DNA from: a virus
IMG/VR virus record: IMGVR_UViG_3300006917_000039
Coordinates: 1-49,942 of that record
Direction: 5' to 3' (one strand)
Length of the DNA stretch: 49,942 nucleotides
Part shown: positions 7,598 through 16,727 of the stretch, piece by piece
Layout: each line of letters begins with the position of its first letter
Numbering within the stretch: the stretch's first letter is position 1
Position numbers and translations under genes: made by a program
The notes under the pieces: generated by a model
What the model saw: the letters and a program-made list of their open reading frames with translations, nothing else
The model's database searches: none
What the model was told of the DNA's origin: nothing

Positions 7598-9378
7598 CGC
7601 TTCCTAATCGTGTAGGGCGCTGAAAGTTTAATAGAAGAGAAACCGCCCCCAGAGATATACGGCCACGACGCGTAAAGAGCATTATATTTGAACTGAGAAG
7701 CGGGGTCTCTATAAATACTATAATAGGTATTCATCTTTTTGGCTTTATTGGCAATGTCAGGAATATTATAGATTTGCAGCGCATTAGCGATAATGTCCTG
7801 ATTAATCCTCGAATAACGAGGACCGTCAATGTCAGAGGGGGCATCCCGCCTCAATGCCTGTCCAATGGCAACGATTGCCTCAACTGGAAGGTTCACCTTA
7901 GGCAGAGAACTAGGTGGCGTTTCTTGTTTTGGAATGGGGATTGAGCCTGAACTCAATTGGTCGGCACTTGTTTTCGTTGTCGACTTAACGCCCGGTGTAG
8001 TTGACGAATAATCAGCGCCAGTCTTTGACGACTGAGAGGTTTTGGTCGGCACTGGAGTAGACGTCTGGGCGCCAAACCGTTTGATGAAATTCGCTTCTTC
8101 TCGGGCTGACTCTGAGGTTGTCAACCCACCAGACACTCCAAATCGCGTTGATGGTATGCCGAGAACATATGAGAATACGATATCTCTTGTCAATTTTGCA
8201 TAGCCGGTAATGCGGGTATCCTTATTAATAGAAGCAATGACCTGCTCGGCTGTTCTTCGATTAAGGAGTCCTAAAATTGCCTCGTAGACAACGCGCTTGA
8301 TTTTCTCGCCTGGACCCCTAAACCGCTGACGACGCAAGACTTCTTCAGCATACTTCATTGCTGCTGTTGGGCTAAGAGCAACAGGAATTTTGATGTTCGG
8401 CACGCCCGGTGGCGGGTTCGTCGATGTGCTCGGCTGGGTATTTGCTCCCGGTGTCTGCTTTGTTCCGTTTGTTGAAATCTTTTCCTTCGTTGGGTCAACG
8501 GGGACACGGAACTGAACTTGTACGGGTTCTGCACTACCTTCTCGAAACGAGACATCCGTGATGATGTAAAACGCTTCAAAATCTGGAATACCGGCGAGAT
8601 AGATGGTCTGACCGGGACGTAGTTTGATTCCGTTCGCTCTATCTACAAGGATTGACCCTTCGGCGGCTTTGATATCGTCGTCTGACCGCCGAACACGAGG
8701 CTGGTCCAGAAGGACATACTTATCCTTGGCGCTAGGAAATAGGTCGGTATTCGGTTCTGGATAGACAAACGGGATGAACTTAAAGTCTCCATAGGCAAAG
8801 TTAGGGTCACCCCATTTACCCAAAAGAAACTTCTCTGAACAAAAGAACAGCGTTCCCTCTGTTTCGAAGCAAATGAACTTCTGCTCTCCAGCAAGACTCT
8901 GAAGCACGGTCCATACAGAGTCATCAGAATCCTTGCCCTTACCCTTGACGATAGACTGCTTCTTAGTTGTCCGTTCACCGACGAAGTTAAGCGCAAATCT
9001 CTTTGCCATTGCCTGAGCAAAGTCATATCCGGTCATCCCACGATATGCCTCTGGCTTTTTATCTCGCTTCATTAACTGAACTGCTTTTGACCGACATTCA
9101 AGCGAATACAGGGGGTGAATAGACTCGCCGCGCGATGTTTCAACCGCAGCGATTTCAAACCACATATCCCTATAGAAAATATCTCTACGAATCTGGAAGT
9201 AGTTTGCCTTAGCGAATGCAAAGTTTGGGTCAACAACGCTTACTGCTACTTGTGATGAACCGCTGAGCGTCAGTGACACGCTCATTTCTGTAATGGATTG
9301 CGTTATGTCACGAGACGCAAGAGTTCCAAGGTCACCCAGTTTAAAGAGCGCCTCATTTATATCGTCAAAATAAGCCAT
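7594..9378 (-). CDS. Baseplate hub protein (gp27/gpD-like) with long C-terminal extension, 594 aa
   Basis: The first ~300 residues have hub character: 'SITEMSVSLTLSGSSQVAVSVVD', 'YFQIRRDIFYRDMWFEIAAVE' and 'LRPGQTIYLAGIPDFEAFYIITDVSF' resemble late-control-protein-D/gp27-type hubs. Residues ~305-325 are a Thr/Pro/Ser linker. The remaining ~270 residues contain two related helical segments ('VALSPTAAMKYAEEVLRRQRFRG' near 330 and 'NLPVEAIVAIGQALRRDAP' near 495) separated by a second Ser/Thr linker, so the extension looks like a duplicated helical module. Its job is unknown; enzymatic motifs are not obvious. Confidence 0.75.
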   Translation of the reverse strand: MAYFDDINEALFKLGDLGTLASRDITQSITEMSVSLTLSGSSQVAVSVVDPNFAFAKANYFQIRRDIFYRDMWFEIAAVETSRGESIHPLYSLECRSKAVQLMKRDKKPEAYRGMTGYDFAQAMAKRFALNFVGERTTKKQSIVKGKGKDSDDSVWTVLQSLAGEQKFICFETEGTLFFCSEKFLLGKWGDPNFAYGDFKFIPFVYPEPNTDLFPSAKDKYVLLDQPRVRRSDDDIKAAEGSILVDRANGIKLRPGQTIYLAGIPDFEAFYIITDVSFREGSAEPVQVQFRVPVDPTKEKISTNGTKQTPGANTQPSTSTNPPPGVPNIKIPVALSPTAAMKYAEEVLRRQRFRGPGEKIKRVVYEAILGLLNRRTAEQVIASINKDTRITGYAKLTRDIVFSYVLGIPSTRFGVSGGLTTSESAREEANFIKRFGAQTSTPVPTKTSQSSKTGADYSSTTPGVKSTTKTSADQLSSGSIPIPKQETPPSSLPKVNLPVEAIVAIGQALRRDAPSDIDGPRYSRINQDIIANALQIYNIPDIANKAKKMNTYYSIYRDPASQFKYNALYASWPYISGGGFSSIKLSAPYTIRKR

Positions 9379-9380
9379 GG

Positions 9381-10178
9381 CTATGTTCGCGTATCAGTAA
9401 TGATAATTTGACGTACTTGCGAGATAGTCAAGTAGTCCTCTTCTTTATTCCCAGATGATTTCTTAGGCGTAACGGGCAATGCCTCGCTATAAGTAATCAC
9501 TGGTAGTTCAGCAATTTTGGCAACAGGATTCATGTTCTCAACAAGTGTAAGATTAGCCTCAGCAACTGTTACCTGATTATCCGCATTACGCCGTATTGAA
9601 GCAAAGTTCAGGTCAATGATTGACCACATGAGACGTGGACTGGAGGAGTCAGTCGCTGACCCAAGTTGGTTGCTTACCTGCTTATCCATATTCGTGAAAT
9701 AAACAGGGAGAGCGCTATTCGCCATTTTGAATAGGAACTCCATATCGTCATCAATTGCGGTGAATAGACCGTCCTGCGGTACAGCAAGCGTAATTTTTAG
9801 AGCAATCTGGCGAGCCTTAAATCGGTTGAAGGCAATAATTGGCGTCTTGCCGGGACGCTGAATTTCACTCAGTTCTGGTCCAATATTTGAGTACTGAAGT
9901 TGTTGGGGTGTAAACGGGAAATAAAATGACATTTGCTGTTGCGTAGCATCTGCCGTTTTGATGGTATGCATGCCCGCTTGGGCAGGAGCCTTAATAGGCG
10001 AGGTATTGGCTGAACGAGCGGCTAGTCGTGTTGCAGTGCCCGAGCGATTACGAGTCCTCGGTTTAACAACAATCTTACGCAGGTCACTAATAAGACCGCT
10101 TGGCTTAGTTGAACCACCGCTTTTCTTCTGCTTCTTTTTCTTTTCTGCGCGTTCCTTAGCGGGAGTCTTCTTTCCCAT
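9381..10178 (-). CDS. Tail tube initiator/baseplate hub-cap-like protein, 265 aa
   Basis: The N-terminal 45 residues are extremely Lys/Arg-rich (KKKKQKKSGGSTK). The core contains 'FYFPFTPQQLQYSNIGPELSEIQRPGKTPII', a signature of tail proteins lying between tape measure and hub in contractile phages (gp53/gpX/LysM-type position), then 'MEFLFKMANSALPVYFTN'. It lies 2 nt before the hub gene and 3 nt after the tape measure stop. I infer an adaptor between tail tube and hub. The strongly basic N-terminus is unusual for this position. Confidence 0.68.
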   Translation of the reverse strand: MGKKTPAKERAEKKKKQKKSGGSTKPSGLISDLRKIVVKPRTRNRSGTATRLAARSANTSPIKAPAQAGMHTIKTADATQQQMSFYFPFTPQQLQYSNIGPELSEIQRPGKTPIIAFNRFKARQIALKITLAVPQDGLFTAIDDDMEFLFKMANSALPVYFTNMDKQVSNQLGSATDSSSPRLMWSIIDLNFASIRRNADNQVTVAEANLTLVENMNPVAKIAELPVITYSEALPVTPKKSSGNKEEDYLTISQVRQIIITDTRT

Positions 10179-10181
10179 GGC

Positions 10182-13100
10182 TTACCTCCGCTCCGACCAA
10201 GATGCCTGAGCCGCTTCAATGCGAGCCATCACCTCGTTTGCTAGCGCCTGAACATCCATACCCTGTGAAGCATTGACAGTTACGTTGATGCTGTTGTTAT
10301 TTGTTGTTGCCGTCGGCGTAGAGATTGTTCCACCCATATAGGGCGTTGCCGTATCTCCAATTGCACTATCCATGCCGGGTACAACATGGAGGTGACGCTG
10401 AGCGCCCGTTCCATGGAACTCGGCGTAACCGCCGCCAGCACGAACGCCCACCTGATACAGACCGAGGTTCTGCCCAACGAGGTCGTATGCCCGACCCGCA
10501 GCATGGTCAGAGTTCATGGAGCCGAGGTTGAAGCCTCGAACACCAGAGGTGATACTACGACGCCCAGCAATACCGCCATTAATTCGGTTGTGGACATTCA
10601 TCATATTGACGAAGTTTCGGCGGGGGGTTGATGTGTCACCCTTGTCGTCAAAAAATCCGACGGCACTAGCAAACTTGTCAACGGCTACTGCAAATACGTC
10701 GTTTACTGCGGTCTTGAACCCCGTTGCAGCGTCAGACATGGTTTTGCTTGTCGTCTGCTGAAGATTCAATTTATCCCCAAGGGGACCAAGAACATTAGTG
10801 AGTTGGTCACCAACTATCTTATTAAAATCTGCCCCTGCGCCCACATAACCACCGGGCATTGTGAGGAATCCTCCCTGAGACGTCTGTTGGAGGATTTGAC
10901 CAAACTTAGTTGGGTCATTCTGTGCCATTTTAATAAGTTCAGCAGTCAAACTTTCCTTGCTCATGCCGATATCAAGGTTCAGTTTTGCTGCTTCAGCAAT
11001 GATATTTTCGGCAGTTAATCCGGCTGCGCCAGCGCCAAGTTGTCCCATGGCGCCACCAAACATTGCGGCTCCGCCTCCACCAAAGAAGACATCTGCTAGT
11101 CCGTAAAGGTCGCCCTTTTTCCCTCCCTGCATGACCGAGAACTGCCCACCGGGACGCGCGGCTGTCCCATATTCACGTTGCATATTGAGGTAAGCCTGAA
11201 TCGGGTCGCCACCAGCCATTAGGAGACTTTGCTGAAAAATATCCTCAAAGAATGCAGCGCGGTCTTCGTCCGTTACGGTGTTAGCACGTCCCTTCTCTCC
11301 AAATGCGCGCCCAGCGGCAGCGTAGATATCCGGTGCTTGAACGAGTTCAAGAGTCTGGCGAATACTGGATGTAGCCGACGCATAAATATCCGTCATTGCG
11401 TACTTGAAATCATCGCCAAAGCGGGCGGTAGCAATACCTGTCGCAGCAAGAATGTCTGACAGCGTTAGCATGCTATTTCCGAGGTCAACCTCGGCTGTAT
11501 TTGCTAGATTTTGAACCTCTTCAGTAGTGAGACCAGAAATTCGTTCCAAATCTTTGAATCTAGATATCATTAATGTTGTGGAATCAATGACATTCTTATT
11601 TTGTTCGTAAAACTTCTTATTTGCCTCTTTAAGTGCAGTCCCTGACTTCACTTGGTCATTAGCCATATTTCTGGCTTCTTTGCCAAAGTCATTCAGAAGT
11701 TGACGCGCCGAATCAACATCATTATTAGCAAGCGCCTCTTCCATTACGCCTACATAGTTATCAACAAATTGTCCAGCAGCCTTTTTTGCTTGCTTTTTAA
11801 ACTTCCCATCCTGCATCCATCCTGCGACTCCGCCAATAAGCGCACCAGCAATCGCGCCAATAATGACTGAAGTGCCTAGTGTCGGAGCAGCAAGAAGTGC
11901 GCCCACGCCCGCTCCTGTTGCCGCGCCAACGGCTGCGCCCGTAGCACCGGCAGCGCCAACAGTTGCTGCCCTGTTGCCTCCAGTTGCACGGTATGTAGCA
12001 CTTCCAACCATGTTTCCTGCTGTGTATGCGCCAACGGCACCAGCCGTCGCAAGGGCAGCCGGTCCGGCATATGCGCCGAGCATGGGTATTCCTCCAGCAC
12101 CGCCAATCGCCTTTGTTGCCCCATACCCAATAATTGCGCCGGTAGCAATATCGCCACCAGTCTCAACCACTGAGCCACGATTATTCGTTAGAGCCTGAGT
12201 GCCAAGAGCGCCTATTGCTGTCAATCCGAGAGGACTGGTCGCTACCCCGTACATCTTTTTCATGCCGGGTCCGATGAACGACCCTCCCTTCGCCATTCGT
12301 CCCATTCCGCCCATCAGTAGCGGTAAACCCATGTATCCAGCAAGACCGCCCAAAGGTCCCAATTTGCTTAGACCACTAATGATTCCGCTGACGATGTTTA
12401 GAACCAGAGTAAGGGCATCGGCAATTTTTGTAATAGCCGGAAGGGCAGCGAAGAAAGCGTCCCTAAATGCGCGTGACAACTCAAAAATAGCGTCTATGAG
12501 CCGAACAATTGAATCGCCCCACTTATCAAGGTTGCCTTCATTTTTTTGTACTTGAACAGCAAACTGCTCAAAGTTTTTCTTCAGCCCGCCCCCAATAGCC
12601 TTGAGAATTTTCCCGAAAAACCGATTAATTATCTTGCTTGATTCACTGAGTCCACGGAGATAGGCATTAAACCGCTCAAATCCAGAAACAAGCCCATCCC
12701 AGAATCCCTTTAACTTTCCGAAGAAATTCTGTGTTGCTGGGACATACTCCCTCATCAACTTCACGAGGAATTGCGCTATTTTGTCAATTCCGTTAACTAC
12801 TTTCCCCAATAGTCCACCATTAGCAAAGTCAGATAGTAATGGCGAGATTTGCGTGAATGTGCGTATAACTATCGTGCGTATTTTTTCAAAAGCAACTTGA
12901 ACTGGCGTAATGAATCGTGCACCAAGGTCTGATGCTTCTGTCTGCATTTGTTGCATGAACGCTTTAAATTGCCCAATCAGCGTTCCTTGCATAGCGGCAA
13001 ATGTTCCGCCTATCCCCGCCTTCTTAGCCATATCACCACCAGAAAATGCTTTAAGCACTTCTTGAGCAGATGCTTTTCCACCCCGTGACACCTCTTTAAA

Positions 13101-13871
13101 AGCCTTTTCAAACTCAGGACCTAGTTGCTTCGCGGCTTCAGCGACCCCTGCGCCTCCGACACCTCCTTTCTGAATCAGAGAAACAAGGGTTGCTACAGAA
13201 GTAACACCTTTTTCAATGTCACCAGTGGCTGCTGCAAAGTCCATCAATCCAGCAATCGCGCTGGTTGTACCACCGGTCACCCGTGCATTCTTCGATGCTG
13301 CTGCAAACGCTGAATTTAGACTCTTCATACTGAGTCCGGCTAGACGGGCATCAGCGGACATCGTGCGTAGGGCAATAGCCGCCCCCTGAAATCCTCCATA
13401 GCGACCCGCCTGCTGGGCAGCGATATATTGCTTCTGCGCAGCAGCAACCGTTGCTAGCGCAATACCAGCGACTGCTGCGGCTTTCGCCAGGCCCGACATG
13501 ACTACTTGGTATGACTTAACTAAGAATCGTCCGGTTGCCAGCAAGCCATTAACCGACGACAGGGCAACGGCTAGCGCAGCAGTTTCAATTGCAGAACCAA
13601 TCATCGCGAACTTGAGACCAGTTTTAAGAATCTTGGAGAGCGCTCCTGCCTCTCTGCCAGTTTTCTTTAATTTGCTGGAGGTGCTATCCGACTCTCTGCC
13701 GAGGCGTTTTTGGCTCTCAGAGGTCTTATCAATATCACCGCTTAATCCATTAAATGTGTCATCACATTTGCTTGCCTGAGCGCAGAGGGCAGCAAGTTTG
13801 CGCTGGACGCGGTCAATCGCAGAGGTATCGGCTTTGACATCTATTTTAATTACGACGCGTTCGTCAGCCAT
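10182..13871 (-). CDS. Tape measure protein with C-terminal M15-like peptidase motif, 1229 aa
   Basis: Length, coiled N-terminus ('VQRKLAALCAQASK'), hydrophobic stretches and position after the tail chaperone identify the tape measure. Residues ~585-685 form a long Gly/Ala-rich hydrophobic zone that could insert in membrane. Near the C-terminus S1121-D-H1123-A-A-G1126-R-A1128-Y-D1130 matches the SxHxxGxAxD zinc motif of M15 peptidases, followed by E1151 and H1160-L-H1162. So the tail-tip end probably carries a peptidoglycan-cleaving domain. If tail length follows the usual ~0.15 nm per residue, the tail would be at most ~180 nm. RBS AGAGG lies 6 nt before the ATG. Confidence 0.9.
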   Translation of the reverse strand: MADERVVIKIDVKADTSAIDRVQRKLAALCAQASKCDDTFNGLSGDIDKTSESQKRLGRESDSTSSKLKKTGREAGALSKILKTGLKFAMIGSAIETAALAVALSSVNGLLATGRFLVKSYQVVMSGLAKAAAVAGIALATVAAAQKQYIAAQQAGRYGGFQGAAIALRTMSADARLAGLSMKSLNSAFAAASKNARVTGGTTSAIAGLMDFAAATGDIEKGVTSVATLVSLIQKGGVGGAGVAEAAKQLGPEFEKAFKEVSRGGKASAQEVLKAFSGGDMAKKAGIGGTFAAMQGTLIGQFKAFMQQMQTEASDLGARFITPVQVAFEKIRTIVIRTFTQISPLLSDFANGGLLGKVVNGIDKIAQFLVKLMREYVPATQNFFGKLKGFWDGLVSGFERFNAYLRGLSESSKIINRFFGKILKAIGGGLKKNFEQFAVQVQKNEGNLDKWGDSIVRLIDAIFELSRAFRDAFFAALPAITKIADALTLVLNIVSGIISGLSKLGPLGGLAGYMGLPLLMGGMGRMAKGGSFIGPGMKKMYGVATSPLGLTAIGALGTQALTNNRGSVVETGGDIATGAIIGYGATKAIGGAGGIPMLGAYAGPAALATAGAVGAYTAGNMVGSATYRATGGNRAATVGAAGATGAAVGAATGAGVGALLAAPTLGTSVIIGAIAGALIGGVAGWMQDGKFKKQAKKAAGQFVDNYVGVMEEALANNDVDSARQLLNDFGKEARNMANDQVKSGTALKEANKKFYEQNKNVIDSTTLMISRFKDLERISGLTTEEVQNLANTAEVDLGNSMLTLSDILAATGIATARFGDDFKYAMTDIYASATSSIRQTLELVQAPDIYAAAGRAFGEKGRANTVTDEDRAAFFEDIFQQSLLMAGGDPIQAYLNMQREYGTAARPGGQFSVMQGGKKGDLYGLADVFFGGGGAAMFGGAMGQLGAGAAGLTAENIIAEAAKLNLDIGMSKESLTAELIKMAQNDPTKFGQILQQTSQGGFLTMPGGYVGAGADFNKIVGDQLTNVLGPLGDKLNLQQTTSKTMSDAATGFKTAVNDVFAVAVDKFASAVGFFDDKGDTSTPRRNFVNMMNVHNRINGGIAGRRSITSGVRGFNLGSMNSDHAAGRAYDLVGQNLGLYQVGVRAGGGYAEFHGTGAQRHLHVVPGMDSAIGDTATPYMGGTISTPTATTNNNSINVTVNASQGMDVQALANEVMARIEAAQASWSERR

Positions 13872-13900
13872 GTCAAGCCTCTGCTAGATGGACAAGAGCG

Positions 13901-14598
13901 TTATTTTTGCTGTGCTTTCATTTTACGCTCTTGTTCGGCGCGGTCAGCCTCAATAATCTTTGCGCACGCGTATCTGATTAACCATTCTTCTTCAGAACAG
14001 TCAAGTAATTTGATGGGGTCAGTTCCCCATAGTTCGCCCAGACGGGCGGCTGTCTGGATGCGTCCGTCGGACTGAAGTTCTTCTAGGACGCCTTCGTAGG
14101 GTCCACGGTTTCAACCGTGTCCGAGTATCCAGCGGCTTCAAGAACAGCAAGCGCAGCGCTTTCCACATGCGGGTCAATGCCGAAGAAAGCGCGCACACAG
14201 TCAGGAATCGGGCGAGTCGTGTCAGTCATCTGAAGGATTGCATCAGAGGCAAAAGTCAAGCCAATTCCATCCTCATTGACCACCTGTTCGTTATTAACGA
14301 AGATTCCGGTGCATGTATGCCCAATAACGGCACAGGCGAACTTGGTGGCATCTAGACCGTTCTTGGTGTCTTCTCCGGCATTCTTTCGCCATGCACGCAA
14401 CTGATGCTGGGTGATATTGGGAGAAACCTGAATTGTCACACCCGGACGCTCGGGGATTTCAATAAAAACAGGCTCGCGCTCAACCTTCTTGGAAAGCACG
14501 GCTTTCAACTGGTCAAGCACCGAGGGGGCTTTTTCGTCCTTGATGCCTGCCTTCTTGGGGGCAGGTTCAGACGGGGTTTCAAACATGGAGTCGCTCAT
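13901..14598 (-). CDS. Tail assembly chaperone, frameshifted long product (gpGT-like)
   Basis: An open frame without any usable start codon overlaps the end of the short chaperone gene and lies in its -1 frame. It can be entered only between about 14110 (after an in-frame TGA) and 14083 (stop of the zero frame). It adds roughly 65 residues, beginning YEGVLEELQSDGRIQ and ending ADRAEQERKMKAQQK, with 'LGELWGTDPIKLLDCSEEEW' inside: the usual character of tail-chaperone extensions. It ends 29 nt before the tape measure start, exactly where gpGT-type products end. No canonical XXXYYYZ heptamer is present; the best slip candidate is GAC-CCT-ACG at 14103-14095, where a Pro tRNA could move from CCU to CCC. 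Confidence 0.75.
14083..14598 (-). CDS. Tail assembly chaperone, short product (gpG-like), 171 aa
   Basis: It lies between the tail tube and tape measure genes, the invariant position of tail assembly chaperones. It begins MSDSMFETPSEPAPKK; a GTG three codons upstream (14607) is an alternative start and neither has a strong ribosome-binding site. The core 'SVLDQLKAVLSKKV' and 'VSPNITQHQLRAWRKNAGED' resembles gpG-type proteins of actinophages. A small fraction of ribosomes is expected to shift into the downstream -1 frame. The products would coat the tape measure during tube assembly and are absent from the virion. Confidence 0.82.
   Translation of the reverse strand: MSDSMFETPSEPAPKKAGIKDEKAPSVLDQLKAVLSKKVEREPVFIEIPERPGVTIQVSPNITQHQLRAWRKNAGEDTKNGLDATKFACAVIGHTCTGIFVNNEQVVNEDGIGLTFASDAILQMTDTTRPIPDCVRAFFGIDPHVESAALAVLEAAGYSDTVETVDPTKAS
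14104..14119 (-). other. Hairpin at the chaperone frameshift window
   Basis: CACGGT / ACCGTG form a perfect 6-bp stem closed by a TGAA tetraloop, ending directly 5' of the GGACCCTAC stretch where the zero and -1 frames can exchange. The -1-frame TGA lies in the loop. A structure 5' rather than 3' of the slip site is unusual. A role in frameshifting is inference. Confidence 0.4.
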
Positions 14599-14619
14599 GA
14601 ACGGCACGCTAGCATGACA

Positions 14620-14645
14620 ATAGGGGCACCTAGCGGTACCCCTAT
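14620..14645 (-). terminator. Attenuator-like hairpin between tube and chaperone genes
   Basis: ATAGGGGcACC / GGTaCCCCTAT gives an 11-bp stem with one mismatch and a 4-nt loop, lying in the only gap between the tail tube gene (stop 14673) and the chaperone start. No good U-tract follows leftward, so it is more likely a partial terminator or mRNA-stabilising/processing hairpin. It would lower chaperone expression relative to the abundant tube and sheath, which fits their stoichiometry. Confidence 0.5.
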
Positions 14646-14672
14646 AGCCAATTTCTTAAGTTGTTTGAGGTA

Positions 14673-15131
14673 TTACTTAACGGACTGAATGCTGAAGGTA
14701 AGCGAGTAGGTTGCCGGAGCACCAGAAGCCGCGTCACCTTCCGGCTCAGTCACACCGACAAGGAGAGCCTTGGCGTAGGTGCGCTGGAGTTCCGGAACAG
14801 CCACATTGCAGTTCAACTCATCGACCTGAATGTCGTAGTACGCACGACCGACCATCTGACGAATCGCTCCAAGGAACGAGGCATCAATATCGGGGGCGTA
14901 GTGACGGGTCAGGGTGATGTCGCCGATTTCAGCAGGAGCGCAGAGAACCTCGGGGAACAACTTTCCACCGATGTAAATCTTTTCCACCGAAGCGGTGATT
15001 TCGCCACCAGTCACCTGAGCAAAGTACGCCAGACCCATGTCGGTTCCCACCGTCGGGGGCGTCTCAGCATTGCCCTCAGCCGAAGGCTTGATGGAGGCGA
15101 CAATCTGACGCTGTGCAATTTTACCGGTCAT
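14673..15131 (-). CDS. Major tail tube protein, 152 aa
   Basis: It follows the sheath gene by 12 nt with a strong AAGGAG before the ATG. Size (152 aa) and beta-rich sequence with 'TGGEITASVEKIYIGGK' and 'PAEIGDITLTRHYAPDID' are those of contractile-tail tube proteins ('EI.dittt......d' element). Codons are more GC-rich than in neighbouring minor genes, as expected for an abundant structural protein. Together with the sheath it makes the inner tube through which DNA passes. Confidence 0.88.
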   Translation of the reverse strand: MTGKIAQRQIVASIKPSAEGNAETPPTVGTDMGLAYFAQVTGGEITASVEKIYIGGKLFPEVLCAPAEIGDITLTRHYAPDIDASFLGAIRQMVGRAYYDIQVDELNCNVAVPELQRTYAKALLVGVTEPEGDAASGAPATYSLTFSIQSVK

Positions 15132-15143
15132 TACTACTCCTTA

Positions 15144-16604
15144 TCAGACGACTGATGCGGTGAGATTCGACTTGGTGACATCGACCTGAATCTGGTCACC
15201 AATTGCGGACACTCGCACGCCGACCTTGGCCTTCACGAGACCTCCAGCCAACTGCGAGACGGGGTTGATGGCGTCGTTCACGACAACGGAGTAGCCGTAG
15301 TCAATCCGCTTGCCATTGGCATCAAACGCTTCGTACAGACCGCCAGCGATTCGCACCGGCTCCAGCATCGCAATGAGGCGACCCTTGACCTGCGTGAAGA
15401 GGGCGTTGCGTCCGTCAATCGGCGAGAAGACGAGGTCTTCCAACTGAGCCTGCGCCTGAACGGTGATGTAGTTCAGCATCTCACGGCTGTTGAGGAATCG
15501 GAAGTTATCCTCATCCGACGACAGCGAGCGAGCGCCGTACACACGAACAGCGTTGTTGAAGATTCGCAGAGCGTTACACCGAGACTCATCAAGGGTATTG
15601 CCAATCGCTCGGGTAACCGTCTGCGCCAGACCGGTGATGAAGTTCGATTCCGAAACCGCACCAGCATACGCAGACCAAGGTCCAATGCGATTGAAGGCAA
15701 GCGACCGCTTAGCGGCGACATAGCCCTCTGGCGAAATGGTCAGCGAAGTGCCATCCTCAAGGTTCATCGTCACCCACGGGAAGAACAATCCGCCGTACTC
15801 CGCATAATCAACCGAGGCGAGGTATTCCGAGTGGTCGCCCGCGTCAGTCTCGTCAAAGTCGCTAGGCGTCGAAAGGATTGCCATGCGATGGTTTGCGTAG
15901 CAGTGGGCAAGAACAGCCTCATGCGTTGCCTCAACATTGCCCGCAGTCACGAATCCCGGAAGCGAAATAGCACCCGCACCAAGTTCGTAGCCGAATGCGT
16001 CCATCGCATCAAGCCAATCTTGGTCAACGATGGACGCGCGGTTGTCATCACCGGCGCTGAACGAAGCGGGCGACGACACGACAGCGATAGTTCCGGTTCC
16101 AGCGGTAGCGGTGATGTACTTGCCAGCAAGTGCCGACGAGTTAATCTTGTTCGCCATCTGGGCAACCGAGGTGCACTCGCCGGTCTTATAAACAAATTCA
16201 CCGTTGAGGTACAACTTGAGAACATGACCCGAGCCAAGCGTCGTCACGGTTACCGAGAGGTTGGACGACCAACTGCCCGGACCAGCGGCGACGAGCGTAA
16301 TTGCCGTACCAGCGGCGTCGTTATCAAGAACCTTGACGCCAGCAGTAGCAGATGCTCCAACGACTCGCGAAACATAGACCTCAGCGCCACCCTCCTCGAA
16401 GAAGGTCTGCACCTGCTCGTACACATCGCCATACGAGGTGTAATCGCCAAAGACAGACTCATAGTCAGCGATGCTGGTGACTTTCTTGGGGTCAGCAGCC
16501 GGACCACGTTCGGTGAGACCAACAACAAACCATGTCGCCGTGGGCGAAACATTCGTAGTTGACGGTCCGGTGCGAACAGATGTATTTACGACAATACCGG
16601 GCAT
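15144..16604 (-). CDS. Tail sheath protein, 486 aa
   Basis: The N-terminus MPGIVVNTSVRTGPS and 'FVVGLTERGPAADPKKVTSIADYESVFGDY' is a classic tail sheath start, and the C-terminal 'RNALFTQVKGRLIAMLEPVRIAGGLYEAF' plus 'INPVSQLAGGLVKAKVGVRV' match the conserved sheath domain. GGAGGAAGG lies 5-10 nt before the ATG and a TATAAT box 50 nt upstream. This gene is the direct proof of a contractile tail. Codon use is visibly GC-richer than in nearby minor genes. Confidence 0.95.
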   Translation of the reverse strand: MPGIVVNTSVRTGPSTTNVSPTATWFVVGLTERGPAADPKKVTSIADYESVFGDYTSYGDVYEQVQTFFEEGGAEVYVSRVVGASATAGVKVLDNDAAGTAITLVAAGPGSWSSNLSVTVTTLGSGHVLKLYLNGEFVYKTGECTSVAQMANKINSSALAGKYITATAGTGTIAVVSSPASFSAGDDNRASIVDQDWLDAMDAFGYELGAGAISLPGFVTAGNVEATHEAVLAHCYANHRMAILSTPSDFDETDAGDHSEYLASVDYAEYGGLFFPWVTMNLEDGTSLTISPEGYVAAKRSLAFNRIGPWSAYAGAVSESNFITGLAQTVTRAIGNTLDESRCNALRIFNNAVRVYGARSLSSDEDNFRFLNSREMLNYITVQAQAQLEDLVFSPIDGRNALFTQVKGRLIAMLEPVRIAGGLYEAFDANGKRIDYGYSVVVNDAINPVSQLAGGLVKAKVGVRVSAIGDQIQVDVTKSNLTASVV

Positions 16605-16653
16605 TTGCCTTCCTCCGGAGTAGAAGCGATTCGCTCAGTTCATTACTTTCAAG

Positions 16654-16659
16654 ATTATA
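16654..16659 (-). promoter_or_regulatory. -10 box (TATAAT) upstream of the sheath gene
   Basis: A perfect TATAAT on the minus strand 50 nt upstream of the sheath ATG, in the longest gap of the leftward tail operon. The -35 side is poor (TTACAA 20 nt upstream). It could start a dedicated high-level transcript for sheath, tube and downstream tail genes. Confidence 0.5.
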
Positions 16660-16727
16660 CCGTGTTTATACGCCTAATCTTGTAAGCCGTTACTGAACTC
16701 GCTAACTATTGTGACTGAATGCTACTT

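Noticed and set aside
11863-12198. Pro/Ala-rich frame on plus strand
   Set aside because: Complement of the Gly/Ala-rich zone of the tape measure.
14661-15155. 164-aa open frame on plus strand
   Set aside because: Antisense to the tail tube gene, which has a strong site and clear family features.
15831-16562. 243-aa open frame on plus strand
   Set aside because: Lies wholly antisense to the tail sheath gene, Arg/Ser-rich shadow translation with no ribosome-binding site.
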